From Prevotellaceae bacterium (GTDB lineage Bacteria > Bacteroidota > Bacteroidia > Bacteroidales > Paludibacteraceae): 5,870 nt of DNA. Positions 1 through 5,042 of the stretch are shown here, one piece after another. The notes under the pieces were generated by a model. That model did not search any database. It had not been told where the DNA came from and saw only the letters and a list, made by a program, of their open reading frames with translations. How positions within the stretch are numbered: position 1 is the first letter of the stretch; every line of letters begins with the position of its first letter. Position numbers and translations under genes: made by a program. The stretch lies in NCBI GenBank assembly GCA_031270425.1, contig JAISXQ010000077.1, positions 1 to 5,870 on the forward strand, in the 5' to 3' direction.

Positions 1-219
1 TTGGAAACAACGCCCGCTTTCTTCGATTTGGGATTGAAAGCGGCTTACGATTTCAATCTGGCAAAAACCCTAACCCTGCAATTGAGCGGCGGCGTGAAAA
101 ATTTGTTGAACAGCTTCCAACAGGATTTTGATAAAGGAGCGGATCGCGACGCCGGTTACGTTTATGGACCGGGCTTACCGAGGACTTTCTATATTTCGGT
201 GAAAATAGGATATTTTTGA
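1..219 (+). CDS. TonB-dependent receptor, C-terminal end (partial)
   Basis: This is the open 5'-truncated end of an outer-membrane beta-barrel receptor; 72 codons are visible before the TGA at 217-219. The TTG at position 1 is only the window edge, not a start. The segment has alternating hydrophobic/polar strands, a 'GGVKNLLNSFQQDFDKG' stretch and a 'RDAGYVYGPGLPRTFY' stretch. It ends in an aromatic residue (GYF), as outer-membrane barrels do. The NLLN...Q.DFD...RDAGYVYGP..PRT pattern is what I know from the last two strands of Bacteroidota TonB-dependent receptors of the siderophore/vitamin type rather than the SusC type. The substrate cannot be told from this fragment. It converges on miaB with 11 bp between stop codons and no visible terminator in the gap. 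Confidence 0.85.
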   Translation: METTPAFFDLGLKAAYDFNLAKTLTLQLSGGVKNLLNSFQQDFDKGADRDAGYVYGPGLPRTFYISVKIGYF

Positions 220-230
220 TTTTAATCCGT

Positions 231-1598
231 TTACACCACTTCGCCCATCAATGTAGCCGACGAAACGGAATTGATTTTTACGCGGATTGTTTCGCCTATC
301 CGCCGTCCTTCGCGCGGGAAGATAACGACTTTGTTTTGCGATGTGCGACCGAAAAGCTGTTCTTTTGAGCGTTTTGAGAAACCTTCGACCAATACCTCGA
401 ACGTTTTTCCAATATCGCGCTTGTTACTTTCGTGCGACAGTTCGTTTTGCAGGGCGATTATTTCGTTCAGCCGGCGTGTTTTTACTTCTTCGGGAATAGT
501 ATCGGGCAGGCGTTTTGCCGCCATTGTTCCGGGACGTTCGGAGTATTTAAACATAAAAGCCATGTCGAAAGCGGCTTCGCGCATCAGCGAAAGCGTTTCC
601 TGATGTTCCTCTTCCGTTTCGCTGTGGAATCCGCAGAAAATATCCGTACCGATGGATGCATCCGGTATGATGCGCCGGATAGCGTGTATGCGTTCCATAT
701 ATTGTTCGCGGGTATAGCGGCGGTTCATCAGGCGCAGTACGCGGTTGCTCCCCGACTGTACGGGCAGGTGGATGAAGCGGCATAAGTTCGGGTAACGCGC
801 AATAACTTCGAGCGTTTCGTCGTCCATGTCCGTTGGGTAGGAGGTAGTGAAACGGATGCGCATTTCGGGCGCCGCTTCGGCTACAATACGCAACAAATCG
901 TGAAATCCGGTTTTTTCTCCCTTCCCTTCCGTTTTATAGGAATTTACCGTTTGTCCGAGCAGCGTTACTTCTTTAAAGTTTTTAGCTTTCAGGTCGGCAA
1001 GTTCGGCTAAAATGCTGTCCACATCGCGGCTTCGTTCGCGTCCGCGCGTGTAGGGAACAACGCAATAACTGCAAAACTTGTTGCAGCCGCGCATGATAGA
1101 TATAAACGCCGAAACAGGATTGCCGAAACGCAACGGAAGCACGTCTTTGTAAGTTTCCGTTTTAGAAAGTTCCACATTAATAGCTTTTTCGCCTTTTTCG
1201 ACCGTTCCGATCAGATTCGGGATGTCCAGATAAGCATCCGGTCCCACAACAATATCCACGCCGTATTCGGTTATCAGTTCGTATTTTATGCGCTCTGCCA
1301 TACAGCCGATAACGCCTATGACCAGTCCTTTATTTTTGCGTTTGAGCGATTGCAGGTATTTTAAACGCTGTATCACTTTTTGCTCCGCATTGTCGCGTAT
1401 CGAACAGGTATTGACGAAGATTGCGTCCGCCTCCGCGATGTTTTCCGTCAGGGCAAAACCGTCCATTTGCATAATGGATGCTACAACTTCGCTGTCCGCC
1501 ACATTCATCTGGCAGCCGTAGGTTTCGATAAAAAGTTTCTTGTCGTTCAGCGCGGATTTAGAGTCCGGCGAATCGACAACAGATAAGTTTTTATTCAT
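231..1598 (-). CDS. miaB: MiaB, tRNA-2-methylthio-N6-isopentenyladenosine(37) synthase
   Basis: A radical-SAM methylthiotransferase that converts i6A37 to ms2i6A37 in tRNAs reading UNN codons, in the cytoplasm. Residues are numbered from the ATG at 1598 (455 aa, normal family length). The N-terminal UPF0004 domain has three cluster cysteines: C29 (YGCQMN), C65 (VNTCSIR) and C99 (VIGCMAER). The radical-SAM cluster is C172-x3-C176-x2-C179 in RGCNKFCSYC. A TRAM domain covers roughly 397-455. The VNTCSIR and YGCQMN motifs favour MiaB over RimO or MtaB. The frame also opens 11 codons earlier at a TTG (1631). I reject that start because the TTG lies inside the promoter -7 element (1629-1636), so it should not be on the mRNA. 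No Shine-Dalgarno is visible. The gene is transcribed alone, divergently from the small membrane protein. Confidence 0.96.
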   Translation of the reverse strand: MNKNLSVVDSPDSKSALNDKKLFIETYGCQMNVADSEVVASIMQMDGFALTENIAEADAIFVNTCSIRDNAEQKVIQRLKYLQSLKRKNKGLVIGVIGCMAERIKYELITEYGVDIVVGPDAYLDIPNLIGTVEKGEKAINVELSKTETYKDVLPLRFGNPVSAFISIMRGCNKFCSYCVVPYTRGRERSRDVDSILAELADLKAKNFKEVTLLGQTVNSYKTEGKGEKTGFHDLLRIVAEAAPEMRIRFTTSYPTDMDDETLEVIARYPNLCRFIHLPVQSGSNRVLRLMNRRYTREQYMERIHAIRRIIPDASIGTDIFCGFHSETEEEHQETLSLMREAAFDMAFMFKYSERPGTMAAKRLPDTIPEEVKTRRLNEIIALQNELSHESNKRDIGKTFEVLVEGFSKRSKEQLFGRTSQNKVVIFPREGRRIGETIRVKINSVSSATLMGEVV

Positions 1599-1628
1599 TA
1601 GTATGTCTATAATTTTTTTTTGTCGATG

Positions 1629-1636
1629 CAAAATTA
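1629..1636 (-). promoter_or_regulatory. miaB promoter, -7 element TAATTTTG
   Basis: Read on the minus strand, the 8-mer TAATTTTG matches the Bacteroidota -7 consensus TAnnTTTG exactly. The -33 region is only a weak T-rich match (TTTT about 17-20 bases upstream). A start of transcription near 1622-1624 would give a leader of about 24 nt before the ATG at 1598. This placement is also what excludes the upstream TTG start. Confidence 0.6.
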
Positions 1637-1839
1637 CACTTATTTTGGATATAAAATAGCAGGATTTTCCGTAAAGAGTTTAAAAAAATAATGTTAAAAA
1701 AACGTCCTGTTTTTCATTGTTTTTTGTTTGTTTTATACTTGTTTACAGACGTTTAAGGTATTTTGGGCATTTTGGCGGATTCGTTTAATTCCTTTTTTTC
1801 AATTTTTCTAAAAAAAAAATATCTTTTTTATCAGAAAAG
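1637..1839. other. AT-rich divergent spacer, no gene seen
   Basis: This stretch upstream of both divergent promoters is rich in A and T homopolymers, including a run of ten A at about 1810-1819 and several T runs. I find no RNA gene, no conserved coding frame and no long inverted repeat. A TATACTTG at 1734-1741 is one mismatch from the -7 consensus but has no well-spaced -33 partner. The A-tracts could act as UP-like or bent DNA for the flanking promoters, which is inference only. Confidence 0.5.
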
Positions 1840-1871
1840 TTTGTAGAATTGAATTATTCTTCTCATCTTTG
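1840..1871 (+). promoter_or_regulatory. Plus-strand promoter, TTTG-N20-CATCTTTG
   Basis: TTTG at 1840-1843 and CATCTTTG at 1864-1871 are separated by 20 bp. This agrees with the Bacteroidota sigma-ABfr layout (TTTG at -33, TAnnTTTG at -7) with one mismatch, C for T, in the -7 box. Transcription would start at about 1876-1879, some 110 nt before the first codon of the membrane-protein gene at 1988. That leaves a long leader containing the hairpin at 1926-1953. Confidence 0.6.
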
Positions 1872-1925
1872 CAAGCGTAAACAGACAGATAGATTTTTCA
1901 TAGTTAAGGTTTAGGTTAAAATGTG

Positions 1926-1968
1926 CAATGGGTGGCTGTGAAGTCGCCCATTGTTCTCTTTTTATTTT
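1926..1968 (+). terminator. Strong hairpin plus U-tract: intrinsic terminator or leader attenuator
   Basis: Arms CAATGGG (1926-1932) and CCCATTG (1947-1953) pair perfectly. The stem continues inward through T1933-G1946, G1934-C1945, G1935-T1944, C1936-G1943 and T1937-A1942. That makes 12 pairs including two G-U wobbles, closed by a GNRA-type tetraloop GTGA (1938-1941). A T-rich tail (TTCTCTTTTTATTTT, 1954-1968) follows at once. This is a full intrinsic-terminator layout about 50 nt after the predicted transcription start and 20 nt before the next gene's ATG. It could end a short non-coding RNA of about 90 nt, attenuate the downstream gene, or form a protected 5' leader. I do not recognise a named RNA family with confidence. 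Confidence 0.6.
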
Positions 1969-1987
1969 ACAAATTTGAATTGATATT

Positions 1988-2422
1988 ATGGATAATTTTG
2001 GAGATATAATTTACTTGCTTCTTTTGGTCGTCGGCGCTATTGTCAGCGGATTGCTGAAAAAAGGACGGAAAGCAAAACCGCAAGCCAATCCGCGTCCTGT
2101 AGCGGAATCCTTTGAGGATGAATGGGGAGAGTTTTTCGGAGAACCGGAAGCGGAAGCGCAAAAACAAGCGGTAGAATTTCAGCCGGTCGTTGTGCAGGCA
2201 AAAACGACGGCTCCTGACCAGCGAAAGATAGAAAGCTATGAAACCACGGCTAATAATGCCGATTTGAGAGTCCGGAACCGGTTTGCGCGTGAGGACAATC
2301 AAATTTCTATGGTCGAAGATGTTGACGAAACTTTTCATATTATCGAAGAAATAAGTTTGGAAACGCCGGAAGATGCAGGAATTGCATTTGTATATTCCGA
2401 AATTTTTGCACGAAAATATTAG
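1988..2422 (+). CDS. Small single-pass membrane protein of unknown function
   Basis: A 144-aa protein I do not recognise as a named family. An N-terminal hydrophobic segment at about residues 6-23 (DIIYLLLLVVGAIVSGLL) is followed immediately by KKGRKAK. The positive-inside rule therefore predicts an inner-membrane anchor with the bulk of the protein in the cytoplasm. The segment has no obvious signal-peptidase site. Residues 41-58 are acidic (EDEWGEFFGEPEAEA), the middle is low in hydrophobics and probably disordered, and the end (GIAFVYSEIFARKY) looks like a short conserved tail. From memory, similar I-Y-S-E-I...R-K-Y tails occur on other small Bacteroidota membrane proteins. The gene starts at an ATG without Shine-Dalgarno, behind a long hairpin-bearing leader, and ends 101 bp before greA. 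The opposite-strand frame across it (1967-2338) is a shadow. Confidence 0.8.
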   Translation: MDNFGDIIYLLLLVVGAIVSGLLKKGRKAKPQANPRPVAESFEDEWGEFFGEPEAEAQKQAVEFQPVVVQAKTTAPDQRKIESYETTANNADLRVRNRFAREDNQISMVEDVDETFHIIEEISLETPEDAGIAFVYSEIFARKY

Positions 2423-2460
2423 TTTCTGTTATTAAACACAATAAAATTGAGGTAAGAATA

Positions 2461-2499
2461 AGAGTTCCGGCGTTAATTTTGACCGGAATTCTTTTTATT
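2461..2499 (+). terminator. Hairpin with T-tract between the membrane-protein gene and greA
   Basis: GAGTTCCGG (2462-2470) pairs with CCGGAATTC (2483-2491) over nine pairs with one G-T wobble and a 12-nt loop, followed by TTTTTATT (2492-2499). It fits an intrinsic terminator for the small membrane-protein gene, 40 nt after its stop. It leaves only about 25 nt to the greA ATG. greA must therefore be read through it or transcribed from a promoter just upstream, in which case the hairpin would sit at the 5' end of the greA mRNA. Confidence 0.6.
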
Positions 2500-2523
2500 A
2501 TAAGTTAACTAAAAGAAAAAATT

Positions 2524-2994
2524 ATGGCAGTAATTTATATGACCGGGGAAGGTTATAAAAAATTAAAAGAAGAGCTGACTGAGTTAGAGAGCGTACAACG
2601 TCCTGCTATCTCGAAACAAATTGCCGAAGCCCGCGACAAAGGGGATTTATCGGAAAATGCCGAGTACGACGCGGCAAGGGAAGCGCAGGGTTTGCTCGAA
2701 ATGAAAATCGCGCTTTTGAAGGATAAAATAGCTTCGGCTCGTTTAATCGACGAGTCGAAAATTAATGCGAACGAGGTTCAAATCCTTACCCGCGTAAAAA
2801 TCAGAAATACGAAAAACGGGCAGGAAATGGCTTACACCATTGTATCCGAAAGCGAAGCTAATTTTAAGGAAGGTAAACTTTCGGTAGAAACGCCTATTGC
2901 CAAAGGATTGCTCGGTAAGAAAAAAGGCGAAAAAGCAATAGTTGTAGCGCCGTCGGGACAAATGGAATTTGAAATTATTGATATTTCGATATAG
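2524..2994 (+). CDS. greA: GreA, transcription elongation/cleavage factor
   Basis: GreA rescues backtracked RNA polymerase by entering the secondary channel and stimulating transcript cleavage. The protein is 156 aa, the usual length. An N-terminal antiparallel coiled coil covers about residues 1-75. Its tip carries the signature GDLSENAEYDAA, with acidic residues D41 and E44 at the positions that coordinate the catalytic magnesium. The C-terminal FKBP-like globular domain follows from about 80 to 156, with the typical 'SPIAKGLLGKKKGE'-like segment (here TPIAKGLLGKKKGE) near the end. The ATG at 2524 lies in an A-rich context without Shine-Dalgarno. TAAAATTG at 2442-2449 is one mismatch from the -7 consensus and could be its promoter, but no well-spaced -33 is visible. 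The stop codon directly abuts the left heptamer-repeat arm. Confidence 0.97.
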   Translation: MAVIYMTGEGYKKLKEELTELESVQRPAISKQIAEARDKGDLSENAEYDAAREAQGLLEMKIALLKDKIASARLIDESKINANEVQILTRVKIRNTKNGQEMAYTIVSESEANFKEGKLSVETPIAKGLLGKKKGEKAIVVAPSGQMEFEIIDISI

Positions 2995-3000
2995 CCTTAT

Positions 3001-3032
3001 AGTTTATAGTTTAAAGTTTATAGTTTATAGTT
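3001..3032. repeat. Left heptamer array (AGTTTAT), arm of a 32-bp perfect inverted repeat
   Basis: Four and a half tandem units of a 7-bp repeat (AGTTTAT, AGTTTAA, AGTTTAT, AGTTTAT, AGTT) begin six bases after the greA stop. All 32 bases are the exact reverse complement of 3170-3201. A degenerate further unit (GCCTTAT, 2994-3000) may precede it. In RNA the two arms could form a 32-bp, A/U-rich stem at the 3' end of greA mRNA. Confidence 0.85.
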
Positions 3033-3114
3033 CAAAAGACACACTTGTTGCCTCTTTAAAACAGTGAATCATAATCCAAAAAACAATATAAAATAATTTG
3101 TACGATGTACTTAA

Positions 3115-3201
3115 ACTATAAATTTTAAACTATAAACCTGAAACTTAGCGCTATAAACTCCGAACACCAAACTATAAACTATAAACTTTAAACTATAAAC
3201 T
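3115..3201. repeat. Right heptamer array (ACTATAA), 12 units plus 3 bases
   Basis: From 3115 the sequence divides in unbroken 7-bp phase: ACTATAA, ATTTTAA, ACTATAA, ACCTGAA, ACTTAGC, GCTATAA, ACTCCGA, ACACCAA, ACTATAA, ACTATAA, ACTTTAA, ACTATAA, ACT. Outer units are near-identical and the middle ones have decayed but keep phase. The last 32 bases (3170-3201) are the perfect inverted partner of 3001-3032. The array ends 12 bp before the ATG of the HIT gene, so it lies in the leader or promoter of that gene. The 78 bp between the left arm and this array (3033-3110) show no coding frame, and the imperfect -7 match there (TAATTTG, 3094-3100) is one base short. Confidence 0.85.
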
Positions 3202-3213
3202 GATAAATAATTT

Positions 3214-3606
3214 ATGGCAAGTATTTTCAGTAGAATTGTTGCGGGAGAAATTCCCTGTTACAAAGTAGCCGAGGATGAGCGGTTCTTAGCTTTTTTGGAT
3301 ATTAATCCATTGGCGAAAGGTCATACGCTGGTGATTCCCAAAAAAGAAGAGGATTATATTTTTAATCTGGATGATGAAACGTATTCGGGATTGATGAATT
3401 TTGCCAGAAATACGGCAAAAGCCATCGAAAAAGCAGTGCCTTGCCTGCGGATTGGAGTAGCCGTTATCGGTTTGGAAGTTCCTCACGCGCATGTACACCT
3501 GATTCCCATCCAAAAAGAAGCGGATATGAATTTTGCCAATCCGAAGTTAAAACTGCCGCCGGAAGAAATGAATGAGATTGCAACGAAAATCGGCGCGCAG
3601 GTTTGA
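3214..3606 (+). CDS. HIT-family nucleotide hydrolase (HinT-like)
   Basis: A 130-aa cytoplasmic histidine-triad protein, of the usual length for the HinT branch, whose members hydrolyse adenosine phosphoramidates and aminoacyl-adenylates as dimers. The N-terminus MASIFSRIVAGEIPCYKVAEDE is typical: the family motif is 'IFxxIxxGEIPxxxVYED', here with Y-K-V-A-E-D. F27 and D29-I-N-P lead into GHTLVIPK with H37. The catalytic triad H91-x-H93-x-H95 lies in PHAHVHLIPI, preceded by a strand that fits the active-site fold. The stretch GVAVIGLEVPHAHVH has 'GLEV' where many HinT proteins have 'G...GQ.V', a common Bacteroidota variant as far as I recall. The gene lies between the heptamer array and a bidirectional terminator, so it may be its own unit or read through from greA. 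The physiological substrate is not predictable. Confidence 0.93.
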   Translation: MASIFSRIVAGEIPCYKVAEDERFLAFLDINPLAKGHTLVIPKKEEDYIFNLDDETYSGLMNFARNTAKAIEKAVPCLRIGVAVIGLEVPHAHVHLIPIQKEADMNFANPKLKLPPEEMNEIATKIGAQV

Positions 3607-3608
3607 AA

Positions 3609-3654
3609 ACACAAAAAATACCGTTCTGAATTCTCTGAACGGTATTTTTTTGTG
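3609..3654. terminator. Bidirectional intrinsic terminator between the HIT gene and aroB
   Basis: ATACCGTTC (3618-3626) pairs with GAACGGTAT (3637-3645) around a 10-nt loop. It is flanked by an A-tract (3613-3618) on the left and a T-tract (3645-3651) on the right, which extend the pairing outward toward CACA/TGTG. The T-tract serves the plus-strand HIT transcript, starting 3 nt after its stop. The complement of the A-tract serves the aroB transcript coming from the right. Confidence 0.88.
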
Positions 3655-3698
3655 CATTAACTATAAAAGAGGTTTGCAATCCTGCCACGCTGACGCGG

Positions 3699-3732
3699 GT
3701 TTCCAAGTGTCAGTATTCTGTTTTTTGGAAAC
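3699..3732. repeat. Small inverted repeat touching the aroB stop codon
   Basis: GTTTCCAA (3699-3706) and TTGGAAAC (3725-3732) are exact inverted copies around an 18-nt loop. The right arm reaches the last base of the aroB stop codon. No U-tract follows on the minus strand, so it is not itself a terminator. It could be a 3'-end stabilising fold or chance. Confidence 0.4.
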
Positions 3733-4787
3733 TACTGTCCGTCGCGCAAAAAGTCGAGGCATTCGGTTATTTCGTCCTTCGTAGCCGTTTGGTTGATGCG
3801 AATATCGCCTACACCGGCAAGCAGCGTGAAGTTTATTTCGTCCGATTCATTCTTTTTGTCGTGCGTCATCAGTTCCAGCGTTTCGTCGTATTGTTTGCAG
3901 TCTAAGGGGAAAACGCCGTAGTATTCCCTTGCCAGGTTTTTCAGCCGAAGAATATCTTCTTTCGGGAAATCCAGTTTTATGTGCGACAGGTAGAGTTCGC
4001 AAAGCAAGCCCCACATAACCGCGTAGCCGTGCAACACCGGCTTTCCGGTACGGTACGAAAGGCTTTCGAAGGCATGCCCGAAGGTATGTCCCAGGTTCAG
4101 CGCCTTTCGGATGTTTTCCTCTTTCGGATCCTGTTCCACGATACGTTCTTTTATCTGTATGCTTGCGGCAAGCAATGTCTTCAAGCGGTCAAAATCTATC
4201 GTATCGAGGTCGAATGACAGGATATTGTCCCATTCCCGTCGGGTGTCGATAAGCGCGTGCTTTACCATTTCGGCATAACCGGAGCGTATATTGGGAATAT
4301 CCAGCGTTCGGAAAAAATCCACGTCTATCAGCACCGATTTTGCCGGAGAGAAAACGCCTATTTCGTTCTTGTACCCTAAAAAATTGACACCCGTCTTACC
4401 GCCTGTCGCAGCATCTACCGCTCCCAGCAGGCTTGTAGAAACGTTAATATAATCGACGCCGCGTTTAAAGGTCGACGCTGCGAAACCGCCCATATCGGTA
4501 ATCATGCCGCCGCCCACATTAATCATCAGCGACTTCCGCGTAGCGCCGTTACGGCTCAGGTATTCCCAAATGTGCAGCGTCGAGTCGATATTTTTATTCT
4601 CGTCCCCGTCCGCTACGGTAATAATATGGCAACCCTGTAATTTTTTGCTTTGCAACATTCTGGGCAAGCAGTATTTCCGTGTGTTGAAATCGGTTAGGAT
4701 GTAAATACTTTCGGGTTTAATGTTCCCGATAGCCTCGTCCAAATCTTCCGTAACGTTCCGGCATATTTTTGTTTTCGATTGCTTCAT
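3732..4787 (-). CDS. aroB: AroB, 3-dehydroquinate synthase
   Basis: Converts DAHP to 3-dehydroquinate, the second step of the shikimate pathway, using NAD and a divalent metal. Residues are numbered from the ATG at 4787 (351 aa, normal length). The NAD-binding glycine motif GGGMITDMGGF is at 92-102. The conserved stretch STSLLGAVDAATGGKTGVNF is at 117-136. GYAEMVKHALI contains E173 and K176. NLGHTFGHAFE carries H234 and H238, and LHGYAVMWG carries H253. By family alignment E173, H234 and H253 are the metal ligands. The frame extends 25 codons further up to an ATG at 4862. That extension is non-homologous in feel, crosses a perfect -7 promoter element (4810-4817), and so should not be translated. 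No other shikimate gene is visible nearby. Confidence 0.96.
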   Translation of the reverse strand: MKQSKTKICRNVTEDLDEAIGNIKPESIYILTDFNTRKYCLPRMLQSKKLQGCHIITVADGDENKNIDSTLHIWEYLSRNGATRKSLMINVGGGMITDMGGFAASTFKRGVDYINVSTSLLGAVDAATGGKTGVNFLGYKNEIGVFSPAKSVLIDVDFFRTLDIPNIRSGYAEMVKHALIDTRREWDNILSFDLDTIDFDRLKTLLAASIQIKERIVEQDPKEENIRKALNLGHTFGHAFESLSYRTGKPVLHGYAVMWGLLCELYLSHIKLDFPKEDILRLKNLAREYYGVFPLDCKQYDETLELMTHDKKNESDEINFTLLAGVGDIRINQTATKDEITECLDFLRDGQ

Positions 4788-4809
4788 TTTTCGTCTTGCT
4801 TTTGGTGTA

Positions 4810-4817
4810 CAAAGATA
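4810..4817 (-). promoter_or_regulatory. aroB promoter, -7 element TATCTTTG
   Basis: Read on the minus strand, TATCTTTG is a perfect match to TAnnTTTG. The predicted transcript starts near 4803-4805, giving a short leader of about 16-18 nt to the ATG at 4787. The -33 region is AT-rich without a clear TTTG. The position rules out the upstream ATG at 4862. Confidence 0.65.
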
Positions 4818-5004
4818 CTTTTTTAAATAATAAGTAATAGAAAAATTTTTAGTACATGACAAAAAAATATTTTTTCAAACATAAACACATAGAACACAAA
4901 AATACACGTTTAGATTTTTTATATTAAATACGATATGAAAATTAGCCATATTATAAAAAAAGTAAAAATGAAGAAATAAACATTTATACACAGGAACATG
5001 TTTC

Positions 5005-5012
5005 TATCTTTG
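5005..5012 (+). promoter_or_regulatory. Thioredoxin-gene promoter, -7 element TATCTTTG
   Basis: TATCTTTG is a perfect TAnnTTTG match, identical to the aroB -7 box. A TTTA at 4983-4986, 18 bp upstream, is a plausible weak -33. Transcription would begin at about 5017-5019 and leave a leader of about 25 nt before the ATG at 5043. The expected start lies inside a small inverted repeat (5012-5027). Confidence 0.6.
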
Positions 5013-5027
5013 TAAGCCTTTGCTTAC
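5012..5027. repeat. Inverted repeat at the predicted transcription start of the thioredoxin gene
   Basis: GTAAGC (5012-5017) and GCTTAC (5022-5027) are exact inverted copies around a CTTT spacer. The repeat overlaps the last base of the -7 element and the expected start site. It could be an operator for a dimeric regulator. A six-base arm is short and can arise by chance. Confidence 0.35.
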
Positions 5028-5042
5028 TCAAATAAAATAGAA

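Noticed and set aside
547..783. 78-aa minus-strand frame inside miaB
   Set aside because: It is an alternative frame of the miaB coding strand with Pro/Arg-rich low-information sequence.
271..785. Plus-strand frames of 110 and 117 aa inside miaB
   Set aside because: They are antisense to conserved MiaB coding sequence, overlap each other, and show no recognisable domain.
1970..1977. CAAATTTG as a second promoter directly before the membrane-protein gene
   Set aside because: One mismatch to the -7 consensus but no -33 element at the expected spacing (GCCC there), and it would leave almost no leader.
1967..2338. 123-aa minus-strand frame over the small membrane-protein gene
   Set aside because: It is fully antisense to the 1988-2422 frame. 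Its translation is rich in Arg, Phe and Leu typical of antisense shadows, and it has no promoter element, whereas the plus frame has a membrane anchor and flanking signals.
3001..3201. CRISPR array
   Set aside because: The repeat unit is 7 bp, contiguous and without unique spacers, and no cas genes are present.
3001..3201. Insertion sequence or MITE bounded by the 32-bp inverted repeats
   Set aside because: The arms are made of heptamer tandem repeats, no matching target-site duplication is visible outside them, and the interior has no transposase. A MITE cannot be fully excluded.
3286..3706. Minus-strand frames of 75 and 80 aa over the HIT gene and its terminator
   Set aside because: They are antisense to the histidine-triad gene and read through the bidirectional terminator; there is no family resemblance.
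3572..3784. 70-aa plus-strand frame crossing the HIT/aroB gap
   Set aside because: It starts inside the HIT gene, runs through the terminator hairpin and ends antisense to aroB; it has no coding signature.
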